A stretch of DNA of 64,000 bases from an uncultured Victivallales bacterium (GTDB lineage Bacteria; Verrucomicrobiota; Lentisphaeria; Victivallales; UBA1829), in contig CALXSJ010000001.1 of NCBI GenBank assembly GCA_944391115.1, positions 129,169-193,168 on the forward strand, given 5' to 3'. Under the pieces are notes generated by a model, which worked only from the letters and a program-made list of their open reading frames with translations, was not told the DNA's origin and made no database searches. Of this stretch, positions 17,380 through 27,232 are shown piece after piece (the first letter of the stretch is position 1; the number at the start of each line of letters is the position of its first letter). The position numbers and the translations under genes are program-made.

Positions 17380-17416
17380 AAATCCCGCCGGAGAATGGCC
17401 GGGACCGGCGGGATTT
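17380..17416. terminator. 12-bp stem between converging genes
   Basis: AAATCCCGCCGG at 17380-17391 pairs perfectly with CCGGCGGGATTT at 17405-17416. It lies between two converging genes and probably ends both transcripts, although the T-runs are short. Confidence 0.6.
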
Positions 17417-17421
17417 CCGGA

Positions 17422-18903
17422 TTAAAGCTTGATTTTTCCTGTCGCGAAAGCGATCAGCGCACCGATTGCCACCAGAACGATGCATACCGCGCCGACAAGT
17501 TCGTATTTTGTGAAAACCGGCTGTTTTTTCTCCAGCGGATCTGCGGCATCCTCCGCCGCGTTCTTCCGCGCCCAGACATAAACGGGAATGCCGAGCGTAA
17601 GGAAGACGAAAGCCATCAGCAGATAGGTGAATCCCGCCGCATAGATCATCCAGACCGCGTAAAGAGACCCTGCGATTCCGCAGAAACAGGCGAAGCGGAC
17701 TTTGACCGGCATCCCCTCCGGATACTGCTTTGCCGCGCAGATTTTCCAGAGATACGCGGTGCAGGCCAGATAAGGCGGAAGAATCATGACCGCCGTCACG
17801 GAGAGCATGGTGTTCCATGCGTTGCTGGCGAAGTAGACCAGAATCATGGCAAGCTGCATGATGCCGCTTGTGACCCAGAGCGAAACGCTGGGCATTTCAT
17901 TTCTGTTTTCTTTCTTGAAAATCCGCGGGAAGGTCCCGTCGTTCGCGGCTGCATAAGGAATCTGCGCAATCATGATCGTGAATGCCAGCCAGCTTGTGAG
18001 AAGCGCCACGATCACGCCGAGATTCATCACAACGCCTCCCCATGCCCCCGCGACGTCGCTGAGCAGCGGCGCCGTGGACGGATTCTGAAGCGCGGCAAGC
18101 TGCGACTGCACCATGCGCCCGAACGGCAGAACGGAGAGCAGCGCATAGATGAGAAGACAGGTCAGAAAGCCGAGAAGCGTGGCTTTCCCGACGCAGCTCT
18201 GACTTTTCGCGCGGCCCGAGACCACCACTGCTCCTTCGATTCCGATGAACGCCCAGAGTGTCACCAGCATTGTGGATTTCACCTGCGTCAGAAGCGAGCC
18301 GAGCGGTTTGAGCTTGTCCGCCTGGACTGTTTCATTGCCGAGCATGTCCGTTGTAAAGCGCGACCAGTGGAAGCCGGCGATCATGATGAGCACGAACAGC
18401 AGGATCGGAACCAGTTTGAAGACGGTTCCCACAATGTTCAGGAACGACGCCTGTTTCATGCCGCGCAGAACCGCATAGTTCATCAGCCAGATCACGACGG
18501 AGCCGCCGATGATGGAAGCAAGGTTGTTTCCGCCCGTGAAACGGCCCGGGAAAAAATAGTTGAGCGCGTCCATCAGAAGAACCGCGAATCCGACATTCCC
18601 GAAAATGTTGCAGAGCCAGTAGGCCCATGCCATCTGAAAGCCGGCGAACCGTCCGAAGCCGAGTCTGGCATACGCGTAGATGCCTGTCGTGGCGTCCGGC
18701 CGCGCGTCCGCCAGAATCCGGAATGTGTTTGCGATGAAGTACATTCCGACTCCGGTCACGATCCATGCCAGAATCACTGCCGCGACTCCGGCGGATTGCG
18801 CCATGTTCTGCGGAAGACTGAAAATGCCGCCCCCGATCATTGCGCTGACAACAAGAGCCGCCAGCGGAATGACCCCGAGTTTTTTTGTCGAATCATCAGA
18901 CAT
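17422..18903 (-). CDS. APC-family basic amino acid antiporter (arginine/ornithine type)
   Basis: 493 aa with about 12 to 13 membrane segments. The first contains the APC signature VSAMIGGGIFSLPQNMA near residues 19-35. The long loops and C-terminal segments resemble the arginine:ornithine antiporter branch (ArcD, YdgI and similar), but substrate specificity is inferred from overall likeness. The start is preceded by a run of seven G, the same arrangement seen before the mscS-type gene at 29451. No arginine deiminase gene is nearby. Confidence 0.82.
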   Translation of the reverse strand: MSDDSTKKLGVIPLAALVVSAMIGGGIFSLPQNMAQSAGVAAVILAWIVTGVGMYFIANTFRILADARPDATTGIYAYARLGFGRFAGFQMAWAYWLCNIFGNVGFAVLLMDALNYFFPGRFTGGNNLASIIGGSVVIWLMNYAVLRGMKQASFLNIVGTVFKLVPILLFVLIMIAGFHWSRFTTDMLGNETVQADKLKPLGSLLTQVKSTMLVTLWAFIGIEGAVVVSGRAKSQSCVGKATLLGFLTCLLIYALLSVLPFGRMVQSQLAALQNPSTAPLLSDVAGAWGGVVMNLGVIVALLTSWLAFTIMIAQIPYAAANDGTFPRIFKKENRNEMPSVSLWVTSGIMQLAMILVYFASNAWNTMLSVTAVMILPPYLACTAYLWKICAAKQYPEGMPVKVRFACFCGIAGSLYAVWMIYAAGFTYLLMAFVFLTLGIPVYVWARKNAAEDAADPLEKKQPVFTKYELVGAVCIVLVAIGALIAFATGKIKL

Positions 18904-19440
18904 GATTCCCCCCCTGTGTTTGTAGATCCGGCGGAACTCGCAGAAGACCGCTGATGCGGCGGAGCCGTCCGGAAAGTTGATTTCCCCATGGCTGATGAAA
19001 ATACCCGGACATTTGCGGAAGTCAAGCGGGCATCCCCGAAAAATCGGGAATTTCCGGGAAATCCGTTTCCTCCGGACGTTTGCTGACTTTCATGCCGGAA
19101 CACGGTGCGGACAGGCCGCACGGCATGAAATCTCCTTTGCAGGCGAGGGATATCTCAGGCAATGAATGAAAGAACAGTTCCTTTGCCTTCCCGTTTCCAG
19201 CCGGCTGTTCCGGAAAGGGAATCCGCCGCGAGCGGATCGGCATTTCTTTGGCCGCTCCGCTTGCTTTTTCCGGATTTTCCGGTATATTTCCAGGGAAGCC
19301 GGAGTGGGAAACTCGTTATTCCGGAAGTTCGGCCGGCATTTGTTCCCGCGCATGACGGAAGTCGTTTGCATCGCAGAGGATTCTTCCTTGGCGCGGGAGC
19401 TTGCGGTCTGGTTGCAAACAATTTCAGGATCAGGTTCAGA
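18904..19440. other. 537-base divergent intergenic region
   Basis: It holds the upstream regions of the APC transporter (leftwards) and the SGNH esterase (rightwards). The only convincing element is the promoter at 19261-19288. Short frames here (for example 18977-19165) have no ribosome site or recognisable peptide and are not annotated. A small hairpin, GTGCGG/CCGCAC, lies near 19110. Confidence 0.5.
19261..19288 (+). promoter_or_regulatory. Candidate promoter of the SGNH esterase gene
   Basis: TTGCTT at 19261-19266, 16 bases, TATATT at 19283-19288. It would give a leader of about 145 bases. The same -35 and spacing occur at 41398. Confidence 0.5.
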
Positions 19441-20622
19441 ATGATGGTAAAAACAATGTTGCTTGCTGCGGCGCTTTGTGCCGGGGAGGTTTCGATGGCT
19501 GTGGAATTCACTGGTGCGCTTACGGACAAACTGCCGGGATGGACTTTCAAGGCATCCAAACCCCGGGACGGTCTTGTCTATAATGAATTCGAGGGGTATT
19601 ATCCGGACAAGGGGGGAAAACTCAGTTCCGCTCCGATCAAAATCGGCGTCAGACCCGCCGGAACTTTTTTCCGAATCAAATTCGAGGCGCGCGCACCGGA
19701 GCGCAGTTACTGGGGAGTGGACTACTTTGACGCGGACGGAAAACTCCTGCCGGACTATTACGGCGTAATCCATGCGGGGCCCCGCGCCGATCATGAATTC
19801 ATCATCTATGCAATGGGCATGGTGGACACCATCCGCGTTTTCTTCCAGTCCAGCCGCGGCATCGAGGCATGGAATCTTTCCGTGCAGCCCGCCACGGCGG
19901 CGGAGGCCGCGCTCTGGTGCGACAAACTTTACGGGACTCTTCCTCCGGTGAATTTCAGGCCGCCTGCGGATTCCTTCCGTCTGCTTCCCCGCACGGCCGG
20001 CGCTCTCCGTTCCGGAAAACCGTGGCGCGTGGTGATGCTCGGAGACAGCATTATCCAGGATACCTTCCACTCCCTTTTCGAGGCGCTGGTCAAGCGCGCG
20101 TTTCCGAAGTCGAACCTGGATTACATTTCCTCCGTGCGGGGTTCCACCGGATGCTGGTTCTACCGCAGGCCGGAGAACTTCAAAGCCTATGTCGCGGACC
20201 AGAAGCCCGATTTGCTGATTATCGGCGGAATCTCCAACTACCATGCCGGAGAGAAACCGGTGAACACCGCCGCGATCCTGGAGGTTGCCGGACGCGCAAA
20301 GAAAGAGCTCGGCTGCGAGGTGCTGATCCTGACCGCGGCTCTGAGCTTGGACACGCGCGGAAAGGATGTGTCGCCGCGCAAATGGTCGCTGGAGACGGAT
20401 GCGGTCACGGGGAAACAGAACGACTGGGAGCGTCTTTATCCGGGAGCCGCGAAACTTGCCGTTCCTGTATGGGACATGACCACTCCGTGCTATTCCTGGC
20501 TCTATGCTTCCGGAAAGCCCTATGAGTTCTACAGCCGCGACCAGGTGCACTCCGGCGAACGGGGCAAGCAGATCATCGGCCGCGTTCTCTTTTCGTATTT
20601 CCTGACCGCGGACAGCCAGTAG
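19441..20622 (+). CDS. Secreted SGNH/GDSL-type esterase
   Basis: 393 aa with a signal peptide (residues 1 to about 20). Residues 21-160 form a beta-rich domain resembling a carbohydrate-binding module. The hydrolase starts near 196: GDSII at 201-205 gives the catalytic Ser 203, GGISN at 262-266 gives the Asn of block III, and DQVH at 367-370 gives the catalytic Asp and His. Such enzymes remove acetyl or acyl groups from polysaccharides. The frame is open to 19162, but no better start exists downstream of the candidate promoter. A terminator follows. Confidence 0.8.
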   Translation: MMVKTMLLAAALCAGEVSMAVEFTGALTDKLPGWTFKASKPRDGLVYNEFEGYYPDKGGKLSSAPIKIGVRPAGTFFRIKFEARAPERSYWGVDYFDADGKLLPDYYGVIHAGPRADHEFIIYAMGMVDTIRVFFQSSRGIEAWNLSVQPATAAEAALWCDKLYGTLPPVNFRPPADSFRLLPRTAGALRSGKPWRVVMLGDSIIQDTFHSLFEALVKRAFPKSNLDYISSVRGSTGCWFYRRPENFKAYVADQKPDLLIIGGISNYHAGEKPVNTAAILEVAGRAKKELGCEVLILTAALSLDTRGKDVSPRKWSLETDAVTGKQNDWERLYPGAAKLAVPVWDMTTPCYSWLYASGKPYEFYSRDQVHSGERGKQIIGRVLFSYFLTADSQ

Positions 20623-20640
20623 CAGAAAACGCGCCTTCGC

Positions 20641-20673
20641 GCGGAAGCCGGGGCCTGCCCTTCCGCCCTTTTT
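20641..20673 (+). terminator. Intrinsic terminator after the SGNH esterase
   Basis: GCGGAAG (20641-20647) pairs with CTTCCGC (20660-20666), followed by CCTTTTTCC. Confidence 0.6.
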
Positions 20674-20821
20674 CCGCCCGGCGGCGCGGAACTTTGCCGC
20701 AGAAGCCGTTTTTTCAGTTCGTTTTTCCTGAAAATATTTGCAAAAAAGTCGGAATCCGAACTGCATTTTTCATTTCCGCAGTTTATATTACTTTTCCAAC
20801 CGGACGGAAGCGGGGACGCGA

Positions 20822-21703
20822 ATGGAAAACAGCATCAATGAGATTTCGAATCTGATTATTCAGGGGTGGGGATACGCGAAAAACATCGTGGAATTCGCGA
20901 TCATCACCGTGATGGTCTATTTTGTACTTTATTTCATGCGCGGCACCCGCGCCGTGAGCGTGCTTGCCGGCATTATCATGATTCTGCTTTTTACGACCTT
21001 CCTGAGTCTGACGCTGAATCTCGAAGTGTTCGGATGGCTTCTGGAAAATCTTTGGACCGTATTTGCCACTGCGATGATCGTGATTTTCCAGCCGGAGCTG
21101 CGGCGCGCCTTCGCACAGCTTGGGAGTCACATCGGGCGACACCGGAAAATCGAGCAGAAAGAGGCGATCGAGGAGATCGTGAGCGCCGTGATGCAGATGT
21201 CCTTCCGCCGCTGCGGCGCGCTGATTATTTTCGAACGCCAGATCGGAATGGCGGCGATCATCAACAGCGCGGTCACACTGGAAACCAAGATCAATTCCCT
21301 GCTTGTGCAGGCGATTTTCTATCCGAATTCCCCGCTGCACGACGGAGCAGTGATCGTGCGGCACGGCATCATCGCCGCCGCGCATGCGATTCTGCCGCTT
21401 TCCCAGGACGAGGCCGGCACGCGGGATTTCGGCACCCGGCACCGCGCCGCAATCGGTGTGACCGAGGAGACCGATGCCGTAGCGGTGGTCGTCTCCGAGG
21501 AGACCGGAACCATCAGCGTGGCTTACCGCGGACGGCTGATCCGGAATCTTTCCGAAACCGATCTTCTGGCTTTTCTCAAGAAAATGCTGATCGACTACAA
21601 GCAGGTCAGTTCGATCTACGAGAAATTCAGCGATCTGGACGACCAGAAGACGCTTGCATTGAGTTCCGTGGACGACGAGGAGGATCACGATGTCATCAAG
21701 TAG
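20822..21703 (+). CDS. cdaA: Diadenylate cyclase CdaA
   Basis: 293 aa. Three membrane segments at about 22-40, 46-66 and 76-90 precede the DisA_N catalytic domain. The two hallmark motifs are present: DGA at 174-176 and RHRAA at 206-210. It makes the second messenger c-di-AMP from two ATP. A TATATT box lies at 20784-20789, but its -35 is weak. The last 14 bases overlap the YbbR gene, so the pair is coupled, as in the cdaA-cdaR arrangement of Firmicutes. No c-di-AMP phosphodiesterase is in the window. Confidence 0.94.
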   Translation: MENSINEISNLIIQGWGYAKNIVEFAIITVMVYFVLYFMRGTRAVSVLAGIIMILLFTTFLSLTLNLEVFGWLLENLWTVFATAMIVIFQPELRRAFAQLGSHIGRHRKIEQKEAIEEIVSAVMQMSFRRCGALIIFERQIGMAAIINSAVTLETKINSLLVQAIFYPNSPLHDGAVIVRHGIIAAAHAILPLSQDEAGTRDFGTRHRAAIGVTEETDAVAVVVSEETGTISVAYRGRLIRNLSETDLLAFLKKMLIDYKQVSSIYEKFSDLDDQKTLALSSVDDEEDHDVIK

Positions 21704-22694
21704 AAGCTTCCGGAAAAGAGTCTGGGACCGCGTGCCGATGTTCTTCAAGGCGAATATCGGGCGGAAGCTTGCCGCGCTTTTCCTCTCCACGCTGATTTAC
21801 GGATCGGTCAAGAACAAGGTCGATTCCCACATCTACATCAAGGATGTTCCCGTGCGGATCACGATGCCGGACAACCTGGTCCTGATCGACGACGCGCCGC
21901 GTTTTGTGACGGTCAAGCTCAACGGCAGCAAAATGGTCATGCAGGGAATGACGGAAAACGACATCTCCATCGATGTCAGGCTCCAGCCGTCCCTTTACAA
22001 GAGCGGTTCGAACATTTACCCGCTGACCATCTCGATGAAGGACATCAAGACGCCGTTCGGGACGAGTCCGGTCTCCGTCTCCCCGAGCAAGTTCAATCTT
22101 GCTGTAAACCCGCTTGTAAGCAAGATGGTGGAAGTGACTCCGGAGTTTGAAACCAAGCCCGGACTGCCGGAAGGGTATGCCATCGGCAAGGTCGTGCTGA
22201 ATCCCAGAAAGGTCCGGATCGAAGGTGCGTCGTCGATTCTCCGCGGAATCTCCTATATCAAGACCAATCCGATTCCGCTCGGCGGCATCACGCAGAACTT
22301 CGACTACATGGTGGATCTGGCGCTGGACAAGAGTCCTGCTCTGACCGTCAGCCCCCAGACTGTGATGGCGCAGGTCGATGTGATCCGCTCCCATGAACAG
22401 CGGCGCTTTTCCGCCGTTCCGGTCCGTGTGCTTGCCGCTTCGTCCGACCGTTCCGGCCTGAAATATGAAATTGTTTCCTCGCCGAATGTCGAGATCACCG
22501 TAAGCGGACTCAAGAATCTGATCGAAACCATGCGCAAGGATGATTTGCAGCCGTATGTGGACATTTCCCGGCTTGACAAACCGGGACTCTATAACGTTTC
22601 CGTGAAATGCTGGTCCGACCGCGACGGTGTGAACATCCGCAACATTCATCCGGAAACCATCAGCGTCAAAATTGAGAGCGCCGCTGCGAAATAA
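21690..22694 (+). CDS. YbbR-domain protein, CdaR-like regulator of CdaA
   Basis: 334 aa. One membrane segment near residues 25-42 is followed by three or four YbbR repeats, each recognisable by a VPVRI or VxVRV strand and a YxVxxVxVxPxxVxIxG-like region (for example around 170-185). In Firmicutes CdaR binds the cyclase through its membrane part and tunes its activity. The 14-base overlap with cdaA supports the same pairing here. Confidence 0.88.
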   Translation: MSSSRSFRKRVWDRVPMFFKANIGRKLAALFLSTLIYGSVKNKVDSHIYIKDVPVRITMPDNLVLIDDAPRFVTVKLNGSKMVMQGMTENDISIDVRLQPSLYKSGSNIYPLTISMKDIKTPFGTSPVSVSPSKFNLAVNPLVSKMVEVTPEFETKPGLPEGYAIGKVVLNPRKVRIEGASSILRGISYIKTNPIPLGGITQNFDYMVDLALDKSPALTVSPQTVMAQVDVIRSHEQRRFSAVPVRVLAASSDRSGLKYEIVSSPNVEITVSGLKNLIETMRKDDLQPYVDISRLDKPGLYNVSVKCWSDRDGVNIRNIHPETISVKIESAAAK

Positions 22695-22714
22695 CCGACA
22701 GGAGTGTTTTTGAA

Positions 22715-24412
22715 ATGAGCGAAAATGAAGCATCTTCTTCCGCATCGAACTTTATTCATGAAATCATCGACGAGGAAATCAGGACGGGAAAATCCGACGG
22801 GAAAATCGTGACCCGTTTCCCGCCGGAACCGAACGGATATCTGCACATCGGACATGCCAAGTCCATCTGCCTGAACTACGGCACCGCGCAGAAATACGGA
22901 GGAACCTTCCATCTGCGTTTCGACGACACGAATCCGACAAAGGAAGATACCGAATACGTGGAGTCCATCATGGAGGACGTCCGCTGGCTCGGCGCGGACT
23001 GGAAAGACAAACTGTTCTTCGCTTCGGATTACTTTGAAAAATTTTATGAATACGCGGTGCAGCTGATCCGGCTCGGCAAGGCGTATGTCTGCGAGCTTTC
23101 CGACAGTGAAATGCGCGAATACCGCGGCACGCTGACGACGCCCGGAAAAGAGAGCCCCTACCGCAACCGCTCCGTCGAGGAGAACCTTGATCTTTTCGCC
23201 CGGATGCGCGCCGGCGAGTTCGCGGACGGTTCCAAGGTCCTGCGGGCGAAGATCGACATGGCCTCCCCGAACATCCACATGCGCGATCCCGTCATCTACC
23301 GGATCCGGCATACGTCCCATCACCGGAGCGGCGACAAGTGGTGCATCTACCCGATGTACGATTTCGCGCATCCGCTGGAAGATGCGATCGAACACATCAC
23401 CCACTCGATCTGCACGCTGGAGTTCGAGATTCACCGCCCGTTCTACGACTGGCTTCTGGAGAATCTCACACCCGCGCCGCGGCCGCGCCAGATCGAATTC
23501 GCGCGTCTGAACCTGACGAATACCGTGATGAGCAAGCGCAAACTGCTTGAACTTGTGAAGGAGCGTCACGTCTCCGGCTGGGACGATCCGCGCATGCCGA
23601 CAATTTCGGCCTTCCGCCGCCGCGGAGTTCCGCCGGAAGCGATCCGGGCGTTCTGCGAGGGCGTCGGCGTGACGAAATACAACAGTCTTACGGACCTCTC
23701 CCTGCTGGAATATTATATCCGGGAGAATCTCAACCGGACGGCAAAACGCGTCATGGTTGTCATGAATCCGCTCAAAGTGATTCTCGACAACTATCCCGAT
23801 GATCTGGTCGAGGAGATGGATGCGGTCAACAATCCGGAGAATCCCGATGACGGCACCCGGAAGGTTCCCTTTTCGAAGGTGCTTTACATCGAACGCGACG
23901 ACTTCCGCGAGGATGCGCCGAAGAAGTTCTACCGCCTGGCGCCCGGCGCGGAGGTGCGCCTCCGCTATGCATATTTCGTGAAATGCGTCTCCGTGGACAG
24001 GGACGCGGACGGTGAGATCACGGCCGTCCACTGCACATACGATCCTGAAACGAAGGGCGGCAACGCTCCGGACGGACGCAAAGTCAAGGGAACGATTCAC
24101 TGGGTATCCGCGAAACACGCGTTCAGTACGGAAGTCCGGCTTTATGACCGTCTGTTCACGATCGACAATGTCGGCGACATTCCCGACGGCGAGGATTACC
24201 GCGCCTATCTCAATCCCGACTCCCTGAAGGTCGTGCGCAACGCCATGATGGAACCCGCTCTGGCGAACGCGGAAAAAGGCGCGCGCTTCCAGTTCGAACG
24301 CATCGGCTATTTCTGCGTGGACAGCAGAGACACGTTTGAAGGGAAGGCGGTCTTCAACCGGACCGTTCAGCTCAAGGATTCCTGGGCGAAGATCGAAGCG
24401 AAAAAGAACTGA
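22715..24412 (+). CDS. glnS: Glutaminyl-tRNA synthetase
   Basis: 565 aa, full length, class I synthetase. The HIGH motif sits in [15 protein letters not shown] at about 36-50, the FDDTNP block near 69-74, and the KMSKS loop appears as VMSKRKL near 270. The C-terminal half is the beta-barrel anticodon-binding region. AGGAGTG precedes the ATG by eight bases, and the gene begins 20 bases after the YbbR gene on the same strand. Its presence implies direct charging of tRNA-Gln, as in Gammaproteobacteria. Confidence 0.96.
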   Translation: MSENEASSSASNFIHEIIDEEIRTGKSDGKIVTRFPPEPNGYLHIGHAKSICLNYGTAQKYGGTFHLRFDDTNPTKEDTEYVESIMEDVRWLGADWKDKLFFASDYFEKFYEYAVQLIRLGKAYVCELSDSEMREYRGTLTTPGKESPYRNRSVEENLDLFARMRAGEFADGSKVLRAKIDMASPNIHMRDPVIYRIRHTSHHRSGDKWCIYPMYDFAHPLEDAIEHITHSICTLEFEIHRPFYDWLLENLTPAPRPRQIEFARLNLTNTVMSKRKLLELVKERHVSGWDDPRMPTISAFRRRGVPPEAIRAFCEGVGVTKYNSLTDLSLLEYYIRENLNRTAKRVMVVMNPLKVILDNYPDDLVEEMDAVNNPENPDDGTRKVPFSKVLYIERDDFREDAPKKFYRLAPGAEVRLRYAYFVKCVSVDRDADGEITAVHCTYDPETKGGNAPDGRKVKGTIHWVSAKHAFSTEVRLYDRLFTIDNVGDIPDGEDYRAYLNPDSLKVVRNAMMEPALANAEKGARFQFERIGYFCVDSRDTFEGKAVFNRTVQLKDSWAKIEAKKN

Positions 24413-24438
24413 CCGGCTTCTCCCGGTTTCCGTGCCGT

Positions 24439-25212
24439 TTACATGCCGGTCGGAAGATCCAGAAATTCGGTTTCAATGTCGAAGCGTTTTCCGACTTCCC
24501 GCATGACGGCGATGACGCCGGGAGTTTCAGAGCGGTAATGCCCCATGGAGAGCACGGCGACGCCGGCTTCCGACGCGTAATGATACGCTTCATGCGTCAT
24601 TTCCCCCGTTACGAGACAGTCGATGCCTTCCGCATACAGTTCGCTGAAGACGGCGGGGTATGCTCCGCCGCCGGAAATCGCCGCGACGCGCATGATTTTC
24701 CGTCCCGCATCGCCGAAGATCCGGAACGGTCCTTCCGAGGGCAGCGCGGCGTCCAGCTGTTTCGCCAGTTCGCCGACAGCCGTTTCCTTCGGCAGAACGC
24801 CCTGGAATCCGATCCTGTGAGAATCGTATTCCCCGAAGGGACGGGGATTTTCAAGATGCATCATTTTTGCGAGCTGGGCGTTGTGCCCGATTTCCGGATG
24901 GGCGTCCAGCGGCAGATGCGCACCATACAGGGAAATGGAGTTCGCGGCAAGCATGGAAACGCGTTTGGCGTCGAGGGAGAGAATCCGTTTGAGCGATCCT
25001 CCCCAGCTGATTCCGTGGTGGACGAAGAGGAAGTCCGCATCCAGATCCGCTGCGGTCGAGAACAGCGCATAGGAGGCGTCCACCGCGAAAACGGCCTTGC
25101 GCACATCGGCTCCGGCTTCGAACTGCAGCCCGTTGTTGGACGCGTCGGAACGGTATTTTGCGATTTCGAGCCGCTCGTCGAGAAATGCGGCGATGTCTTT
25201 GAGTGCTGCCAT
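24439..25212 (-). CDS. Nif3-like dinuclear metal-centre protein
   Basis: 257 aa, the short form without a PII-like insert. Metal ligands are visible in FVHHGISWGG near residues 63-72 and in the C-terminal GEMTHEAYH near 201-209. The family binds two divalent metals; some members are annotated as GTP cyclohydrolase type 2, but the role is unsettled. The start lies one base beyond the stop of the membrane metalloprotease-like gene, so the two form an operon. Confidence 0.9.
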   Translation of the reverse strand: MAALKDIAAFLDERLEIAKYRSDASNNGLQFEAGADVRKAVFAVDASYALFSTAADLDADFLFVHHGISWGGSLKRILSLDAKRVSMLAANSISLYGAHLPLDAHPEIGHNAQLAKMMHLENPRPFGEYDSHRIGFQGVLPKETAVGELAKQLDAALPSEGPFRIFGDAGRKIMRVAAISGGGAYPAVFSELYAEGIDCLVTGEMTHEAYHYASEAGVAVLSMGHYRSETPGVIAVMREVGKRFDIETEFLDLPTGM

Positions 25213-25213
25213 T

Positions 25214-26155
25214 TTATTCCTCCTCCTTTTTCCGGATGAAACGCTCTGTCACGACCTTCCAGCGCAGATCGCTCTCCTGTTTCTTCTGAAAATGCCCGTT
25301 CAACGCTTCCGGATTTTCCGCAAGCGCGGCGAATTCTCCGATCTCCTGTCCGGTGCACCGGAAAAGCACCGCCTGCGGCATCGCGACGCCGAGGGAGCGC
25401 AGCGCGTTTTCCGCGCGGAAATAGCGTCTTCTGGCAATGATGTTGCAGACGATCAGAAACACCGGCCAGACGAATGCGAGAATCCAGAACGGCCATGCCG
25501 GAATCATCGGCCAGTATGTAACGCGGCCGATCTGCACGAGAAGCAGAAGAAAGACCGGCAGAATGAACAGGATCGCATCCTTCTCGCTTTTGAAGCAGTT
25601 GCCCGAGTAGCGGCGCAGCGGACTGCGGGAAATCGCGTAGGCGAAATGCTCCTCGTATTCATGATCCTGAATCGGGGTCCGCGCGACATGGCAGAGTTCA
25701 TGCGCGGTCAGCTCCTCGCGTCCGTAAATGAAGAACTTTTTTCTGTACTTGAAGCTTTTCCGGATCAGGAAGAGCGTCGGCAGATCTTCATAGGAGGAAA
25801 TGGAGCATCCGCCCCACAGGAGACCGAGTCCGTGCGTGGGAAAGAATCCCGGCACCCATTTTACGGCGAATCCGTAGGCGGCGCGGGTGGTTTCCGCAGC
25901 TTCCTCGAGAATCTCTTCCGGAATTTCCATTCCGGCCCGGATCGTAAGTCCGGTATAGGGTTCAAGCTCTTTTTCCTCGTCGAGTTTCGCCCGCAGGTTT
26001 TTCACCCGCTCCTCTTCGGCCAGCAGACGCTCCGCATATTCTCCGGCGGTTTCCCCGGGCGCGAGCAGAAGACCGCGCGCGTCCAGATCCGCCAGCAACT
26101 CAAGATTTTCGCTCTCTTTGAGCGATTCAATTTCTTCTCGGAAGGGAAATGACAT
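25214..26155 (-). CDS. Membrane protein with HExxH zinc-protease motif
   Basis: 313 aa from ATG 26155, which has GGAG five bases upstream; a GTG at 26236 is possible but has no ribosome site. Residues 1-95 are acidic and helical. HELCH at 152-156, within ELTAHELCHVAR, is a classic HExxH zinc site, with candidate third ligands at Glu 168/169 in EYEEHFAYA. Two membrane segments follow at about 193-213 and 221-241, then a helical cytoplasmic tail. The order of active site first, then two membrane helices, does not match a peptidase family I can name. It is cotranscribed with the Nif3-like gene. Confidence 0.75.
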   Translation of the reverse strand: MSFPFREEIESLKESENLELLADLDARGLLLAPGETAGEYAERLLAEEERVKNLRAKLDEEKELEPYTGLTIRAGMEIPEEILEEAAETTRAAYGFAVKWVPGFFPTHGLGLLWGGCSISSYEDLPTLFLIRKSFKYRKKFFIYGREELTAHELCHVARTPIQDHEYEEHFAYAISRSPLRRYSGNCFKSEKDAILFILPVFLLLLVQIGRVTYWPMIPAWPFWILAFVWPVFLIVCNIIARRRYFRAENALRSLGVAMPQAVLFRCTGQEIGEFAALAENPEALNGHFQKKQESDLRWKVVTERFIRKKEEE

Positions 26156-26343
26156 ATCTTCTCCGGAGTATGGAATTTCAAAAATGTTTTTTCTCAATAG
26201 ATTACTTAAATCCCGTATGATTTCAAGTCCCGGCACGGAAATTTCCGTGAAAAAGAAAAGAAAGTGATCCGCTGGAACCGGGAAGCCAGTTTCCCCTTTG
26301 TCCGGGGAAAGGATTCTTCCGGCGCGAATGCCGGCCGGAAGAC

Positions 26344-26372
26344 TTGATTTTTTCCCCGTGCGGTGGTATTGT
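26344..26372 (+). promoter_or_regulatory. Candidate promoter of the dCMP deaminase gene
   Basis: TTGATT at 26344-26349, 17 bases, TATTGT at 26367-26372. Confidence 0.4.
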
Positions 26373-26425
26373 TCGGGATGCGGACAGGAGACAATTTGAC
26401 ATTATTCAGGAAGGAGGCGTCTTTC

Positions 26426-26923
26426 ATGGCAGGGAAAAAACAGAAACTGGTCCGTCCGGACTGGGATACCTATTTCATGCAGATTGCGCAGGTGGTCGCG
26501 CTGCGGAGCAACTGTTCGCGGCGGCAGGTCGCGGCAGTGATCGTCAAGGACTTCCGGATTATTTCCACGGGTTACAACGGGACGCCCCGCGGGATTAAAA
26601 ACTGCTGTGACGGAGGATGTCCGCGCTGTTCGTCGGATGCGCCGTCCGGAACCGCTCTGGAGGAGTGTCTCTGCTGTCACGGCGAGGAGAACGCGATTGT
26701 TCAGGCGGCCTATCACGGCATCTCGGTGAAGGATGCAACTCTTTACACGACGTTCAGCCCCTGTCTGCTCTGCGCGAAGATGATTATCAACGCGGGGATC
26801 CGCGAGGTGGTTTACAAGGAACGCTATTCCATTGACGAGACCTCCAAGCGCATTCTCCGCGAGGCCGGCGTGAAACTGCGCCCGCTTGTGGAGGAGAGTT
26901 CTTCCCCGCGTTCGGAAAAATAA
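26426..26923 (+). CDS. Deoxycytidylate deaminase, ComEB-like
   Basis: 165 aa from ATG 26426, preceded by AAGGAGG. Zinc ligands are H85 in HGEENA (catalytic Glu at 87) and the Cys pair at 113/116 in SPCLLCAKMI. The N-terminal half has the tyrosine-asparagine-glycine (GYNGTPRG) substrate loop and an extra Cys-rich segment at 60-68 that binds a second zinc in relatives. It deaminates dCMP to dUMP, feeding dTMP synthesis. The multi-hairpin repeats begin right after its stop. Confidence 0.9.
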   Translation: MAGKKQKLVRPDWDTYFMQIAQVVALRSNCSRRQVAAVIVKDFRIISTGYNGTPRGIKNCCDGGCPRCSSDAPSGTALEECLCCHGEENAIVQAAYHGISVKDATLYTTFSPCLLCAKMIINAGIREVVYKERYSIDETSKRILREAGVKLRPLVEESSSPRSEK

Positions 26924-26930
26924 ACTGCCC

Positions 26931-27064
26931 TGATGCAGAGCATGCGCTCATCGGGGATTCCGCCTTCGGCGGCCAGCTTGCGCAGCTGGACCGCGGCAGG
27001 ACTGAGAGTCCTGCACGAAGCATAATGCGATGCAGGGCATCGCATTATTCACTTGATTTTTTTT
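26931..27064 (+). repeat. Multi-hairpin repeat, copy A (points right)
   Basis: Four hairpins in a row. H1 CCGCC-TTC-GGCGG (26960-26972). H2 CCAGC/GCTGG with a 7-base loop (26973-26989). Linker GACCGCG. H3 GCAGGACT-GAG-AGTCCTGC (26996-27014). H4 has 12-bp arms ATAATGCGATGC/GCATCGCATTAT with loop AGG (27022-27048), then eight T at 27057-27064. A weaker hairpin precedes H1. Positions 26973-27062 are identical to copy B. Confidence 0.85.
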
Positions 27065-27072
27065 AATGGGTT

Positions 27073-27208
27073 ACCGCGATGCAGGCATACGCGGTATCGG
27101 GGATTTCGCCTGCGGCGACCAGCTTGCGCAGCTGGACCGCGGCAGGACTGAGAGTCCTGCACGAAGCATAATGCGATGCAGGGCATCGCATTATTCACTT
27201 GATTTTTT
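27073..27208 (+). repeat. Multi-hairpin repeat, copy B (points right)
   Basis: A tandem copy 146 bases after A. H1 is TCGCC-TGC-GGCGA (27106-27118): the outer pair changed from C-G to T-A with pairing kept. H2 27119-27135, H3 27142-27160, H4 27168-27194, T-run 27203-27208. The 5-prime hairpin is ACCGCG/CGCGGT (27073-27095), different from copy A. It ends 25 bases before the membrane gene at 27233. Confidence 0.85.
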
Positions 27209-27232
27209 AATTTTCAACAGGGAGGTCTGGAA

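Noticed and set aside
19162-19440. N-terminal extension of the SGNH esterase
   Set aside because: The frame is open, but part lies upstream of the candidate promoter and the extension hides the signal peptide.
26931-27208. Ordinary intrinsic terminators of the dCMP deaminase gene
   Set aside because: H4 plus a T-run could terminate, but the three other conserved hairpins, the tandem copy and the inverted copies elsewhere show a larger repeated unit.
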